Of a DNA stretch of 64,000 bases, positions 52,846-61,377 are shown piece by piece. Positions within the stretch are counted from its first letter, which is position 1; each line of letters opens with the position of its first letter. Location: positions 1,238,503 through 1,302,502 of the forward strand of contig NZ_LT592171.1 in NCBI RefSeq assembly GCF_900088825.1, read 5' to 3'. The stretch comes from Thiomonas delicata (GTDB lineage: Bacteria; Pseudomonadota; Gammaproteobacteria; Burkholderiales; Burkholderiaceae_C). A program made the translations under genes and the position numbers. A model generated the notes under the pieces. That model searched no databases. It saw only the letters and a list, made by a program, of their open reading frames with translations, and was not told the DNA's origin.

Positions 52846-54477
52846 TCAGTCGCTCATGAATTCGGGGGAAGACAGCCACAGCGCGTTCCAGCTCACCCGC
52901 TGGTCGGCCTGGGCCAGGGCCTGCAGCGTTGGGCGGCTCAAAGCCGGCTCGGTCGCGAGGAACACAGCGCTGCGGGCAAGGTCAGGCGGAGGCAGGTGCG
53001 GGTAAGTGCCTGGACGTGGAACTGCGTTGGTTTGCGGCATGGTGGAGGCGGCATTCGCCGTCGCGTCCATGCGTAGGAAGGGCGGCGGCGGGCCAAACAG
53101 CGCGGATGCCCCAGCGCCGATCAGCCGCGCCACTTCGAAACGCATGGTCAGTTGCCCGGGGCTGTCCCAGGCGCCGCTGTTCAGCGGATAACCATCGGGC
53201 GTCTGCCGGCCATAGAGCGGCTCACCCAGCTTGTAAAGCATGCCGATGAGAGGCTGCGGATTGGTGATGACACCGCCGTCCAGGCTCGCACGCACAGCCG
53301 ACACCACATAGCGCATCGGATCCTTGAACTGCGGCGCGCCCAAGCTGGTGGCGAATTGTGGACTGGTGAACATGGTGCGCAGCACGGCGGCGATGTCCCC
53401 GTTCGTCTGCGCCCAGGTGCGCACCATCGCGTTCAGCATCACCGGGTCGGGATGGTCGGCAACGAAGTACTGCGCCAGCTCGAAGCTCACATGCCGCGCC
53501 GTGGCCGGGTCGTCAGCCAGCAGGGCGATGACCTGCTTGATCTCGTCCAGCCCACGCCCATGCAAGGTCTGGCCCAGCACCAGCTTGGGGTCTGGATCGT
53601 GACGCGCGGGGTTGAACACGACCAGACCGCGCAGCCAGAGCTCATCGCGTAGTGCGGGGCGCACACGCACAGGGCGCTCGGCCAAGTCCACGCCCAGGCC
53701 CGTGAGCACGCGCGCCAGGTTGGTGACGTCGGCCTGGGTGTAGCCGGCCCCCACGCCCAGAGTGTGCAGTTCCATCACCTCGCGCGCATAGTTTTCATTG
53801 ACATGGCCGCGCGCGTTTTGCGCGTTGTTCAGATACAGCAGCATCTGCGGCGAGAACATCGTGGCTTGCAGCAGGTCACGGAAATGCCCAAGCGCGTGGG
53901 GCGCAATCACGCGCTGGATGTAGTCCGCCATCATCGGCCCGATGTTGCCGCCGCGAAACACATTGAAATGGTTCAGCCAGAACCAGGTCAGGCGCTGTTG
54001 CAATTGGTTGGGGGCGTACACCGCCAGCAGAAGTTGCTGCGCCATGGCCTGCTGGGTGAGTTGGTTTTTGCGCTGATTGAGCGCCTGCAGTTCAGCTTGC
54101 GTCTGTGCAACATCGGTCGTCTGGCCATCACGTTGAGCCAGGTGGATGGCGTGCTGCTCGCGTACCAACGGTGGAATGATCTGCTCCAGCGGTAGGTTGA
54201 CTTCCAGATTCTCCAGTTGCCGGCGCACAGCGGGCCGCAGCATGGGGTGGGCCTGTGGCTGTAGTTGTGCGTCCAACAAACGCGTCGCACCGATTTGCGA
54301 CAGCTCTCGCAACTGCACGGCGTCGGCACCCCAGCCAATGCGATCAAGAAAGACGGTGGGATGAAGGCGTGCCGCGGCATTCAGAGCCGCATCGCCGGCG
54401 CGGGCTTGCGGCTGTGCCTGTGCTGCGCAGCCAACGAGCAGTGGGAACAGGACACCGAGGGTCAGCCATATACGCAT
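52846..54477 (-). CDS. DUF1800 family lipoprotein
   Basis: 543 aa from the ATG at 54477, which gives a lipobox (LLVGC) near residue 17; an ATG at 54519 adds 14 residues. The DUF1800 pattern is clear: HPTVFLDRIGWGADAVQLREL, LTWFWLNHFNVFRGG, NARGHVNENYAREVMELHTLG, YTQADVTNLARVLTGLGVD. The predicted fold is all helical and the function is unknown. Pairs with DUF1501 genes across many phyla, suggesting the two form one extracytoplasmic system. Confidence 0.88.
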   Translation of the reverse strand: MRIWLTLGVLFPLLVGCAAQAQPQARAGDAALNAAARLHPTVFLDRIGWGADAVQLRELSQIGATRLLDAQLQPQAHPMLRPAVRRQLENLEVNLPLEQIIPPLVREQHAIHLAQRDGQTTDVAQTQAELQALNQRKNQLTQQAMAQQLLLAVYAPNQLQQRLTWFWLNHFNVFRGGNIGPMMADYIQRVIAPHALGHFRDLLQATMFSPQMLLYLNNAQNARGHVNENYAREVMELHTLGVGAGYTQADVTNLARVLTGLGVDLAERPVRVRPALRDELWLRGLVVFNPARHDPDPKLVLGQTLHGRGLDEIKQVIALLADDPATARHVSFELAQYFVADHPDPVMLNAMVRTWAQTNGDIAAVLRTMFTSPQFATSLGAPQFKDPMRYVVSAVRASLDGGVITNPQPLIGMLYKLGEPLYGRQTPDGYPLNSGAWDSPGQLTMRFEVARLIGAGASALFGPPPPFLRMDATANAASTMPQTNAVPRPGTYPHLPPPDLARSAVFLATEPALSRPTLQALAQADQRVSWNALWLSSPEFMSD

Positions 54478-54561
54478 GGTTGGCCCAGTGCGAGTGATGT
54501 AGTGGGACAGCTTGCGCATGGTGGCTGTTGTGCTTGTCGGTCAGAAGTCAGTGGCGGGGCG

Positions 54562-56580
54562 TCAAGGCCGTAGTAGGTCCGCTGAGTCTGGCAACTTCGG
54601 CTCAGATTTTTTCTTCTCAGGACGGTTGTGAGCCTCTGCATGCTCAGGCGGGTGGCTGGAATGCGTCGCAAATTGCGCAGGGCCTGGACGTTCAACCGGG
54701 ACTTGGCGCCTGGCCGGTGCATGGAGTTCCGGGCGGATGCTTTGCACAGGGCGCATCGGCTCTGTGTTGAACGGCCGCTCACCGCCTTGTTGGGATCGAG
54801 GGTGGGGTGGTGAAGCTTGCTGACGCTGTTCGTCACGCCTGGGCATGGGACTTCCAGTTGGATGCGGTACGGCGTTCAGGACGCGACGATTCGGTTCCGT
54901 CTCGAACCGACCCGGTGGCACCTCTGCGTTGCGGTGTTCTAGGTCAGGGGCATGGGTCGGGGATTGAGATTGCAGGGCCCGATCCTGCGCAGGCATGGGG
55001 CGCTGGCTCTCAGCCGCTTCATGCCCCTGGATCACGGTAATCCTTTGTCTGCGTTCCAAGCTCTGAATCTGGGCCGGCACATGCAAAACCAAGGGATGAC
55101 CAGCGCCAGGAGCCGTGCCGTTTTGCGCCTTGAAGCGCTGCGCCAAGGTGTCATGCAAGGCTGGGGGCGGGGGTGGTGAGCGAGTGGCGAAGACGGTGCG
55201 CTCGAACGCCCCATGGGGAGGTGGTGCCGCAAGCTTGTGTCCCACCAGACTTTGTTCCACCGGGGCGATCGGGGGGCTGAACAGCACATGGGCTGCCGTC
55301 ACGTGCACGGCACGGAAGGGCGCGCCGGCATACTGCACTCGCCGGCCACGCACGAATGCGGCGGCCGGCATGGCCGTGATCGCGCCGGGCACCCGCTGGT
55401 TGATGTAGACGTTGCGCTGGATGTTGTTGATCACTGTGGTGTTGTTGACCACGGTGACGGTCTTATTAACGATGACTGTGCGGTTGATGGCGTTGACGTA
55501 AGTGGGACTCGCGGCGTAAACCGGACGGTAGATTTCGCCTGGAGCGAGAGGAAACCAAGCGATCCCGGGTGCGCCGATCGACAACGACACGCTCCAAGAC
55601 CCACCGCCACCGCCGATGAAGGCCACCAGCGCGGGCGCGTAGACCGGGCGCATGATCACCGGCCCTGGCACCCAGGCCCAGACGTTGCCGACATAAGCCC
55701 AGCGCCCGTAATGGAACGGGGCGAAACCCCAGGGTTCGTCATCGATCCAGGTCCAACCCCAGGGGGCGATCCAGGCCCAGTGTCCATCATGGTAGGGAGC
55801 CCAGCCAGCAACCACGGCTGTGGGCACCCAGATCGGGCCATACAGGGGATCGGTTTCCCAACGCCCGTATTGATCCAGGCCCTGGTAGCCGGTCATGCCC
55901 GTGCCGACATAGCGCGCCGAGATCGAGTCGCCTTCACGCCGGTTCAGCGTGCCGACCCAGCGGTCGAAGCCATCGAACGGGGGATTGAGAACGGCCTCAT
56001 CAGGAATCAGCGCCGTCCCCGAGAACCGGACCAACTGGCGCCTGCCGACCGGGTAGCTTGCGCCGCCTGTCCCATACGCGATGCCTTCTCCAGCGCGCAC
56101 GATGACCGTGGTTGTGTTCTGGCCGGGGTCCACATCGACGCGGTAGTCACCTGGTGTTTGCAGGTCGAACGCCAGGTTGGGGGTGTCGATCTCGAACGAG
56201 CGCCCTTGCATCGGTTCGCGGAGATGGACTTCGAACGTCCCCTGGGTGAGCTTGAGTTGCGTGGCGGCATCGCTCAATTCCAGAACGCTCAGACTGGTGT
56301 TGGCCCCCAGGCGCATAGCGGTGGAACCGGCCACCAACTCGGCTCGGCTTGCGGCACCGATCCAGACTTGATCGCCATCGCTCAGGGGGCGGTTGATGTT
56401 GGCGTAGGTCCAGGTGCTGCTGCCGGCTGGCAGCAGGGTTGCCGTGCCTTCGAACAGATCCATGCGCGCGACCAGCGCGGGGGGATCGGCCCACGCCGGC
56501 ATGGCGAAGGCCATCAGAACCGCGGCTCCGAATGCAAGGTGGAGGCGATGCCAGAAGCCGGGCCGGGAGCTGTTTGACAT
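54562..56580 (-). CDS. FecR-domain / DUF6600-type exported protein with disordered tail
   Basis: 672 aa from the ATG at 56580 (MSNSSRPGFW). A signal peptide ends near AMPAWADPP. A FecR-like beta domain follows (about 45-170: GTATLLPAGSSTWTY, LTQGTFEVHLREPMQG, TPNLAFDLQTPGDYRV), then a Trp/Gly/Tyr-rich DUF6600-like region (about 250-370) with repeated WAW/WGW patterns (HWAWIAPWGWTWIDDEPWG). The last 230 residues are Pro/Gln/Arg/His rich and probably disordered. No sigma-factor gene is adjacent, so this is not a classical iron-signalling FecR. An envelope scaffold role is a guess. Confidence 0.8.
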   Translation of the reverse strand: MSNSSRPGFWHRLHLAFGAAVLMAFAMPAWADPPALVARMDLFEGTATLLPAGSSTWTYANINRPLSDGDQVWIGAASRAELVAGSTAMRLGANTSLSVLELSDAATQLKLTQGTFEVHLREPMQGRSFEIDTPNLAFDLQTPGDYRVDVDPGQNTTTVIVRAGEGIAYGTGGASYPVGRRQLVRFSGTALIPDEAVLNPPFDGFDRWVGTLNRREGDSISARYVGTGMTGYQGLDQYGRWETDPLYGPIWVPTAVVAGWAPYHDGHWAWIAPWGWTWIDDEPWGFAPFHYGRWAYVGNVWAWVPGPVIMRPVYAPALVAFIGGGGGSWSVSLSIGAPGIAWFPLAPGEIYRPVYAASPTYVNAINRTVIVNKTVTVVNNTTVINNIQRNVYINQRVPGAITAMPAAAFVRGRRVQYAGAPFRAVHVTAAHVLFSPPIAPVEQSLVGHKLAAPPPHGAFERTVFATRSPPPPPALHDTLAQRFKAQNGTAPGAGHPLVLHVPAQIQSLERRQRITVIQGHEAAESQRPMPAQDRALQSQSPTHAPDLEHRNAEVPPGRFETEPNRRVLNAVPHPTGSPMPRRDEQRQQASPPHPRSQQGGERPFNTEPMRPVQSIRPELHAPARRQVPVERPGPAQFATHSSHPPEHAEAHNRPEKKKSEPKLPDSADLLRP

Positions 56581-56696
56581 GGAGGATTCCGAGCGTTGCG
56601 TGGTGGTTTCCCGCCAAGAATTGGCCGAATGGCCTAAGCCCACGCCTTCATTGACGCTCATAACGGGCTCGGCTTGGCCGCAGCGGACAGATGACG

Positions 56697-56858
56697 TCAG
56701 CCAGATGTAAACAATTGAGACAAATTGGCTCGACGGATATCGCGCATCACCGTGCGCGGCGCACATTGACGGGTCATCTCGAGAGACTCGTTGATGACGT
56801 ATGCCAGGTCAGGATGCCAATCATCGTCGCTGACTTGATTGGGCTTGAGGATGTGCAT
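56697..56858 (-). CDS. Small ORF b, unrecognised (possible second half of a frameshifted gene)
   Basis: 53 aa starting ATG at 56858, inside small ORF a in another frame. The sequence is protein-like and rich in conserved-looking residues (DDDWHPDLAYVINESLEM, RQCAPRTVMRDIRRANL). No ribosome binding site of its own is obvious. A single frame change within ORF a near residue 19 would join the two into about 72 residues. Family not recognised. Confidence 0.4.
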   Translation of the reverse strand: MHILKPNQVSDDDWHPDLAYVINESLEMTRQCAPRTVMRDIRRANLSQLFTSG

Positions 56859-56916
56859 CGACGATTCGCTGCCAACGTGACCGAATCGCCGCGATCAGAA
56901 TCTTCTTTTGTGCCAT
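56821..56916 (-). CDS. Small ORF a, unrecognised, with strong ribosome binding site
   Basis: 31 aa from the ATG at 56916 (MAQKKILIAAIRSRWQ), preceded by GAGGAGAG, 6 nt away, the best Shine-Dalgarno in this block. It stops at 56821, and ORF b starts within it in a shifted frame. Either a leader peptide coupled to ORF b or the front of a frameshifted gene cut near the IS insertion. Confidence 0.4.
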   Translation of the reverse strand: MAQKKILIAAIRSRWQRIVDAHPQAQSSQRR

Positions 56917-57034
56917 GGTGAACTCTCCTCATGTCAGCGAAGGAAGGCCCGAAGGAATTCGGGCCGAACTGTCCAAACCCTAGATTGAACGCTTGTGAAC
57001 CGCCCCGGGTTTCGTGGAGGCTAGTTGGTTTAAG

Positions 57035-57940
57035 TCATGCCGGAATGGCGTGTTGACTGGCTTGTTGGCGCCAGTAGTTTGCCTCAGCTTCTGCCGGAGG
57101 GATACCCCCAATCGGTTTGAGCAGTCGGGTGTGGTTGAACCAGTGCACCCATTGCAGGGTGGCCAGTTCGACGGCTTCCCTGGTTTTCCAGGGTCCGCGG
57201 CGGTGAATCAATTCGGCCTTATACAGCCCGTTGATGGTCTCGGCCAGGGCGTTGTCATAGGAGTCTCCTTTGCTGCCCACGGAGGGCTGGATGCCTGCCT
57301 GCGCCAAGCGTTCGGTGTACTTGACGCTGACGTATTGCACGCCTCTGTCCGAATGGTGGACCAAGGCATGGGCAGCGGGCCGACGCGCGTACAAAGCCTG
57401 CTCCAGCGCGTCCATCACGAAATCGGTCTGCATGGATGTGCTCACGCGCCAGCCCACGATGCGTCGGGCAAACACGTCGATGACGAACGCCACGTACAGC
57501 CAGCCCTGCCAGGTGCTCACATAGGTGAAGTCCGACACCCAGAGCTGGTTGGGTCGCTCGGCTTTGAACACCCGGTTGACGTGGTCCTGCGGACACGGCG
57601 TGCAAGTGTCGGGGACCGTGGTTCGCACCTTCTTGCTCCGCCGCGCACCCTGCAGCCCCAGGCGTTTCATCAGCCGCTCGACCGTGCAGCGCGCCACCCG
57701 GTTGCCCTCGCGGTTCATCTGCAACCAAACCTTGTCAGCTCCATACACCTGCCAGTTGGCGTGCCACACACGCTGGATGTCGGCAGCCAGCGCATCGTCG
57801 CGCTGAGCACGGGCGCTGCGCAACTCGGGGTTGCGATGACGCGCGGCATGGCGCCAGTAACACGACGGGGCCATCTGCAGCACTTTGCAGATGGGCTCGA
57901 CCCCGTGCATGGGGCGGTGCTGGTCGATGAATCGCTTCAA
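57035..57940 (-). CDS. IS3-family transposase OrfB (DDE integrase core)
   Basis: 301 aa from a TTG at 57940 if read alone; in practice it is probably made as a fusion with OrfA. Contains an HTH_21 region ([20 protein letters not shown]) and the rve core with the catalytic triad: Asp in [10 protein letters not shown], Asp in [11 protein letters not shown] and Glu in [15 protein letters not shown]. The C-terminus [20 protein letters not shown] is standard. The -1 frame is open back to the slippery heptamer in orfA ([11 protein letters not shown]), which supports frameshift fusion. Confidence 0.94.
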   Translation of the reverse strand: MKRFIDQHRPMHGVEPICKVLQMAPSCYWRHAARHRNPELRSARAQRDDALAADIQRVWHANWQVYGADKVWLQMNREGNRVARCTVERLMKRLGLQGARRSKKVRTTVPDTCTPCPQDHVNRVFKAERPNQLWVSDFTYVSTWQGWLYVAFVIDVFARRIVGWRVSTSMQTDFVMDALEQALYARRPAAHALVHHSDRGVQYVSVKYTERLAQAGIQPSVGSKGDSYDNALAETINGLYKAELIHRRGPWKTREAVELATLQWVHWFNHTRLLKPIGGIPPAEAEANYWRQQASQHAIPA

Positions 57941-58260
57941 CTCTTCAAACGGCGGTCGAGCTCCGCCTGGGCGAAAAAAGCACTCGCCGCTTTGAGGATG
58001 TCATTGGCCCGGCGCAATTCCTTGTTCTCGCGCTCGAGTTGTTTGAGGCGTTCACGCTCGCTGCTCGTCAGGCCGTCGCGCTGGCCTGTATCGACTTCCT
58101 CGCGCTTGACCCACTCCAGCAGCGTCTGTGGCACGCAGCCAATCTTGGGGGCCATGGATTCGACTGCGGCCCACAGCGAGGGGTACTCGCCTCGGTGCTC
58201 CTGCACCATGCGTACCGCGCGCTCGCGCACTTCGGGGGAAAACTTGTTCGTCTTGTTCAT
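57937..58260 (-). CDS. IS3-family transposase OrfA
   Basis: 107 aa HTH_Tnp_1 protein ([20 protein letters not shown]) with a Leu-zipper-like C-terminal half ([21 protein letters not shown]). Its end overlaps orfB. The heptamer T TTT TTC (57979-57973, minus strand) in the codons for Ala-Phe-Phe is a -1 slippery site of the type used by this family to make OrfAB. Confidence 0.93.
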   Translation of the reverse strand: MNKTNKFSPEVRERAVRMVQEHRGEYPSLWAAVESMAPKIGCVPQTLLEWVKREEVDTGQRDGLTSSERERLKQLERENKELRRANDILKAASAFFAQAELDRRLKS

Positions 58261-58310
58261 GGCTCCATCTTCTCAAAGGTTGGAGCCTCCTCAAAACCCG
58301 GGGCGGTTCA

Positions 58311-58837
58311 CAAGCAAGCCAGGGCTGTCACGCGGTCCTCACGACAGAAACCCTCGCCTGCTGTGACATGCGGCGGACCAGGGATCCTTCGATCCGCCGC
58401 CCTCCATGGCGCGCTTAATCAATCAATGCCTGCACACGCAGTTTTTCAGCCGGTATCGCCGCGCACGGTGACATGGCACAAGCGACCGCTTTCGGGAAGA
58501 CACAGCGCGGCGCGCCGATCTCGATGACGCGGCATGCGTTTACCACGTACTTGCCGGAGTCTGGCGAGGACATCCGGACCATGCAGGAACTGCTGGGGCA
58601 TTCGGATGTGAAGACGACCATGACCGGCTGCCTATGCGCTGAGGCCGCGCGCCGCTTCCAGAGCGAGCGATCCTGGCCGGAGTTTCGGTCTGCACATCCA
58701 AAGCCACGCAGATCCCCTCCGGCGTAGAGCTTTCGCGCCGTGTTCGAGACGGTCTGATGCGATTGCCTAAGATGGCTGCAGTCCGTGAATGCCGGCAGCC
58801 ACGCACTGAACGGCCATGCCGCAGCAAGGGAGACGCC
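58311..58837. other. 527-nt region between the IS and the GMC oxidoreductase gene
   Basis: Holds the recombinase scrap (58473-58640) and otherwise non-coding sequence. The promoter of the 58838 gene should lie in its last 150 nt; no clear -35/-10 pair was found. Marks the right edge of the accessory block. Confidence 0.5.
58473..58640 (+). pseudogene. Tyrosine recombinase, catalytic-domain scrap (integron-integrase/XerC-like)
   Basis: From 58524 the frame reads [19 protein letters not shown] then [14 protein letters not shown], a near match to the HTLRHSFATHLL...[18 protein letters not shown] block of integron integrases and related recombinases. After TTM the expected YTHV with the catalytic Tyr is lost and the sequence becomes unrelated. 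No N-terminal part is found upstream, where the IS lies. It is a different recombinase type from the fragment at 51030. Confidence 0.75.
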
Positions 58838-60451
58838 ATGCCGAACCTGGAACCGTCGTTCGACTACATCATCGTGGGTGCCGGCTCGGCGGGCTGCGTG
58901 CTGGCAAACCGGCTCAGCGCGGACCCCGCTGTGCGCGTATGCCTGGTGGAAGCCGGGCCTGAAGACCGCTCGGTGCTCATCGACACCCCGCTCGGCATAG
59001 CCGGGCTGTTGCGCGGCAAGCGCTACAACTGGGCTTACGAAACACAACCGCAAGCCGCGCTGCAGGAGCGACGCCTGTACTGGCCGCGAGGCAAGGCACT
59101 GGGCGGCAGCAGTTCCATTAACGCCATGATCTATATGCGCGGCCACCCCGGCGACTATGACGACTGGGCCGCCGAGGGCAATCCGGGTTGGGGCTGGCAG
59201 AACGTGCTGCCCATCTTCGTGCAGCACGAACGGCAGCAGCACGGTGCGGACGCCCTGCATGGCGGCGACGGCCCGTTGCACGTGCATGATCTGGTGGACC
59301 CCAATCCGCTGAGCCTGGCCTTCGTGGAGGCCGGTGTGCAGGCGGGTTTGCCCCGTTGCTCGGATTTCAACGGCCCCGCGATGGATGGCGTGGGGCTGTA
59401 CCAGGTGACGCAGCACGATGGCCGGCGTTGGAGCGCCGCCCGCGCCTTTCTCGACCCCGTACGCCAGCGCCCCAACCTCGTGGTGCGCACGCAGTGCCTG
59501 GCCACGCGCGTGCTGTTCGATGGGCGCCGTGCCGTGGGTTTGCGCGTACGCGGGCACGGGCGCGAGTGCAACCTGTCAGCACGCCGCGAGGTGATTCTCT
59601 GCGGCGGCGCCGTGAATTCGCCGCAATTGCTCATGCTGTCGGGGCTGGGGCCGGGCGCCCATCTGCAGGCCATGGGCATCGCCACGGTGACCGATCTGCC
59701 GGGTGTCGGCGCTAATTTGCAGGACCATCTCGATGTCACCCTCGCGGCGCGCGACGGCACGGCAGCTGCGGTGGGCGTGGGTTTCGGCGCCCTCCCCCGC
59801 CTGCTGCGCGAAGCGCTGAAGTTCCGCAAACGGGGCCGCGGCATGCTCACCGGCAACGCGGCCGAAGCCGGCGGCTTCGCGCGTACCCGCGCCGGACTCG
59901 GGCGGCCCGATGTGCAATTCCATTTCCTGCCCACGCTGCTGCGTGACCATAGCCGCAAGCTGGTCTGGGGCTACGGCTACACCCTGCATGTCTGCCAGTT
60001 GCGGCCGCTAAGTCGCGGCCGCATCACGCTGGCCTCGCCGGATGCCGGCGCGGCCCCCCGGATCGACCCGATGTATCTGAGCCATGCGGCAGATCTGGGC
60101 GTGCTGCGCGAAGGTCTTCGCCTGGCACATCGCATCCTGTCGGCGCCCGCGTGGCAAGCTTTCGCCGCAAACCGGCGAGAACCCTGCCCGGATATGCGCG
60201 ACGGCGCAGCGCTGGACGCCTATATCCGCGGCAACGCGGAAACCATCTACCACCCGGTCGGCACGTGCCGCATGGGTGCGGACGATGCTGCCGTGGTGGA
60301 TAGCCGACTACGCGTGCGTGGCGTGGGCGGCTTGCGCGTGGCCGATGCCTCCGTCATGCCGAACATCATTGGCGGCAACACCAACGCGCCTTGCATGATG
60401 ATCGGCGAAATGGCGAGCCGCTTGGTCGCCGAGGATGCCCAGGCCGGATGA
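58838..60451 (+). CDS. GMC-family FAD oxidoreductase (alcohol/choline dehydrogenase type)
   Basis: 537 aa from the ATG at 58838, with AAGGGAG upstream. FAD-binding IIVGAGSAGCVLANRLS at the N-terminus, GMC signature 1 in WPRGKALGGSSSINAMIYMRG, signature 2 in GGAVNSPQLLMLSGLGPG, and the active-site His in IYHPVGTCRMG. Members oxidise choline, aliphatic alcohols or polyethylene glycol; the substrate here is unknown. No betaine aldehyde dehydrogenase gene is nearby, which argues against choline. Convergent with pssA, only 11 nt apart. Confidence 0.92.
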   Translation: MPNLEPSFDYIIVGAGSAGCVLANRLSADPAVRVCLVEAGPEDRSVLIDTPLGIAGLLRGKRYNWAYETQPQAALQERRLYWPRGKALGGSSSINAMIYMRGHPGDYDDWAAEGNPGWGWQNVLPIFVQHERQQHGADALHGGDGPLHVHDLVDPNPLSLAFVEAGVQAGLPRCSDFNGPAMDGVGLYQVTQHDGRRWSAARAFLDPVRQRPNLVVRTQCLATRVLFDGRRAVGLRVRGHGRECNLSARREVILCGGAVNSPQLLMLSGLGPGAHLQAMGIATVTDLPGVGANLQDHLDVTLAARDGTAAAVGVGFGALPRLLREALKFRKRGRGMLTGNAAEAGGFARTRAGLGRPDVQFHFLPTLLRDHSRKLVWGYGYTLHVCQLRPLSRGRITLASPDAGAAPRIDPMYLSHAADLGVLREGLRLAHRILSAPAWQAFAANRREPCPDMRDGAALDAYIRGNAETIYHPVGTCRMGADDAAVVDSRLRVRGVGGLRVADASVMPNIIGGNTNAPCMMIGEMASRLVAEDAQAG

Positions 60452-60462
60452 GGGGGGCAAAT

Positions 60463-61359
60463 TCAGCGGTGCAGGCCGCGCTCGTCGGGTTCGTCGGTGG
60501 AGGTGGAAATGACACTGACCGATTTGCCCTTGAAACGCCGCCAGCCATACAAGGCGTAACCCGACAGGCCGTAGATGACGAACAAGCCGAACAGAACCAG
60601 CGGCGGCCGATAGGCGATGAGGCCGATCAGCAGCACGATGAGGAACAGCGTGATGAAGGGCACGCTGCGCCGCAGGCTGACGGACTTGAAACTGTAGAAC
60701 GGCACATTGGTGACCATGGTCAGACCGGCAAAGGCGGTGATGGCGAAGGCGACCCAGGGCACGTGGGTGCCGATGACGTCCGAGTCGGCCATGATCCAGA
60801 TGAAGCCGGCGACCAAAGCCGCCGCCGCCGGGCTGGGCAGGCCCTGGAAGTAGTTCTTGTCCACCACCGCGATATTGGTGTTGAAACGCGCCAGACGCAG
60901 CGCCGCTCCCGCACAGTAGACGAAGGCGGCCAGCCAGCCCAGCTTGCCCAGGCTGTGCAGAGACCATTGGTACATGATGAGCGCAGGGGCCGCGCCGAAG
61001 GACACCATGTCGGCCAGGGAGTCGAACTGCGCGCCGAACTCGCTTTGCGTGTGGGTCAGGCGCGCCACGCGGCCATCGAGGCTGTCGAGCACCATGGCGG
61101 CGAAAATGGCCGTGGCGGCGAGGTCGTAGCGTTGGCCCATGGCCATGACGATGGCGTAAAAACCGGCGAACAACGCGGCCGCGGTGAAGGAATTGGGCAA
61201 GAGGTAAATGCCGCGCCGCTGCCGATGCGGCAAGCGGTGCAAGTCCTCCCCGGGATCGGGAAGGCCTGCGTCCAGTCCGTCGTCCTCGTCGCCCTCCCGG
61301 CGGCGAGGCGGTTCTCGGGAAGCTTGAGCACTGGGAAAACGTGTCACATTGCGCGGCAT
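60463..61359 (-). CDS. pssA: CDP-diacylglycerol-serine O-phosphatidyltransferase
   Basis: 298 aa membrane enzyme making phosphatidylserine. The CDP-alcohol phosphotransferase motif DGRVARLTHTQSEFGAQFD continues to SLADM, with all Asp residues in place. About eight hydrophobic segments follow a polar, charged N-terminal extension of about 50 residues (ASREPPRRREGDEDDG). It is 18 nt after psd, so both steps to phosphatidylethanolamine are in one unit. Confidence 0.95.
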   Translation of the reverse strand: MPRNVTRFPSAQASREPPRRREGDEDDGLDAGLPDPGEDLHRLPHRQRRGIYLLPNSFTAAALFAGFYAIVMAMGQRYDLAATAIFAAMVLDSLDGRVARLTHTQSEFGAQFDSLADMVSFGAAPALIMYQWSLHSLGKLGWLAAFVYCAGAALRLARFNTNIAVVDKNYFQGLPSPAAAALVAGFIWIMADSDVIGTHVPWVAFAITAFAGLTMVTNVPFYSFKSVSLRRSVPFITLFLIVLLIGLIAYRPPLVLFGLFVIYGLSGYALYGWRRFKGKSVSVISTSTDEPDERGLHR

Positions 61360-61377
61360 GGCAGGACCCTCCTCGCG

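Larger units (their letters stand above)
56996..58310 (-). mobile_element. Complete IS3-family insertion sequence, 1315 bp
   Basis: Terminal inverted repeats of 27 bp agree at 25 positions (left 56996-57022, right 58284-58310), both beginning TGAACCGCCCCGGGTTT. It holds orfA and orfB in the usual overlapping arrangement with a slippery T run between. The flanks add five more complementary bases (GCTTG on the left, CAAGC on the right), and no 3-4 bp direct target duplication is visible. All parts look intact, so it may be active. Confidence 0.92.

Noticed and set aside
58415-59557. A 380-codon minus-strand frame over the start of the GMC oxidoreductase
   Set aside because: Antisense shadow; the GMC gene has complete motifs on the other strand.
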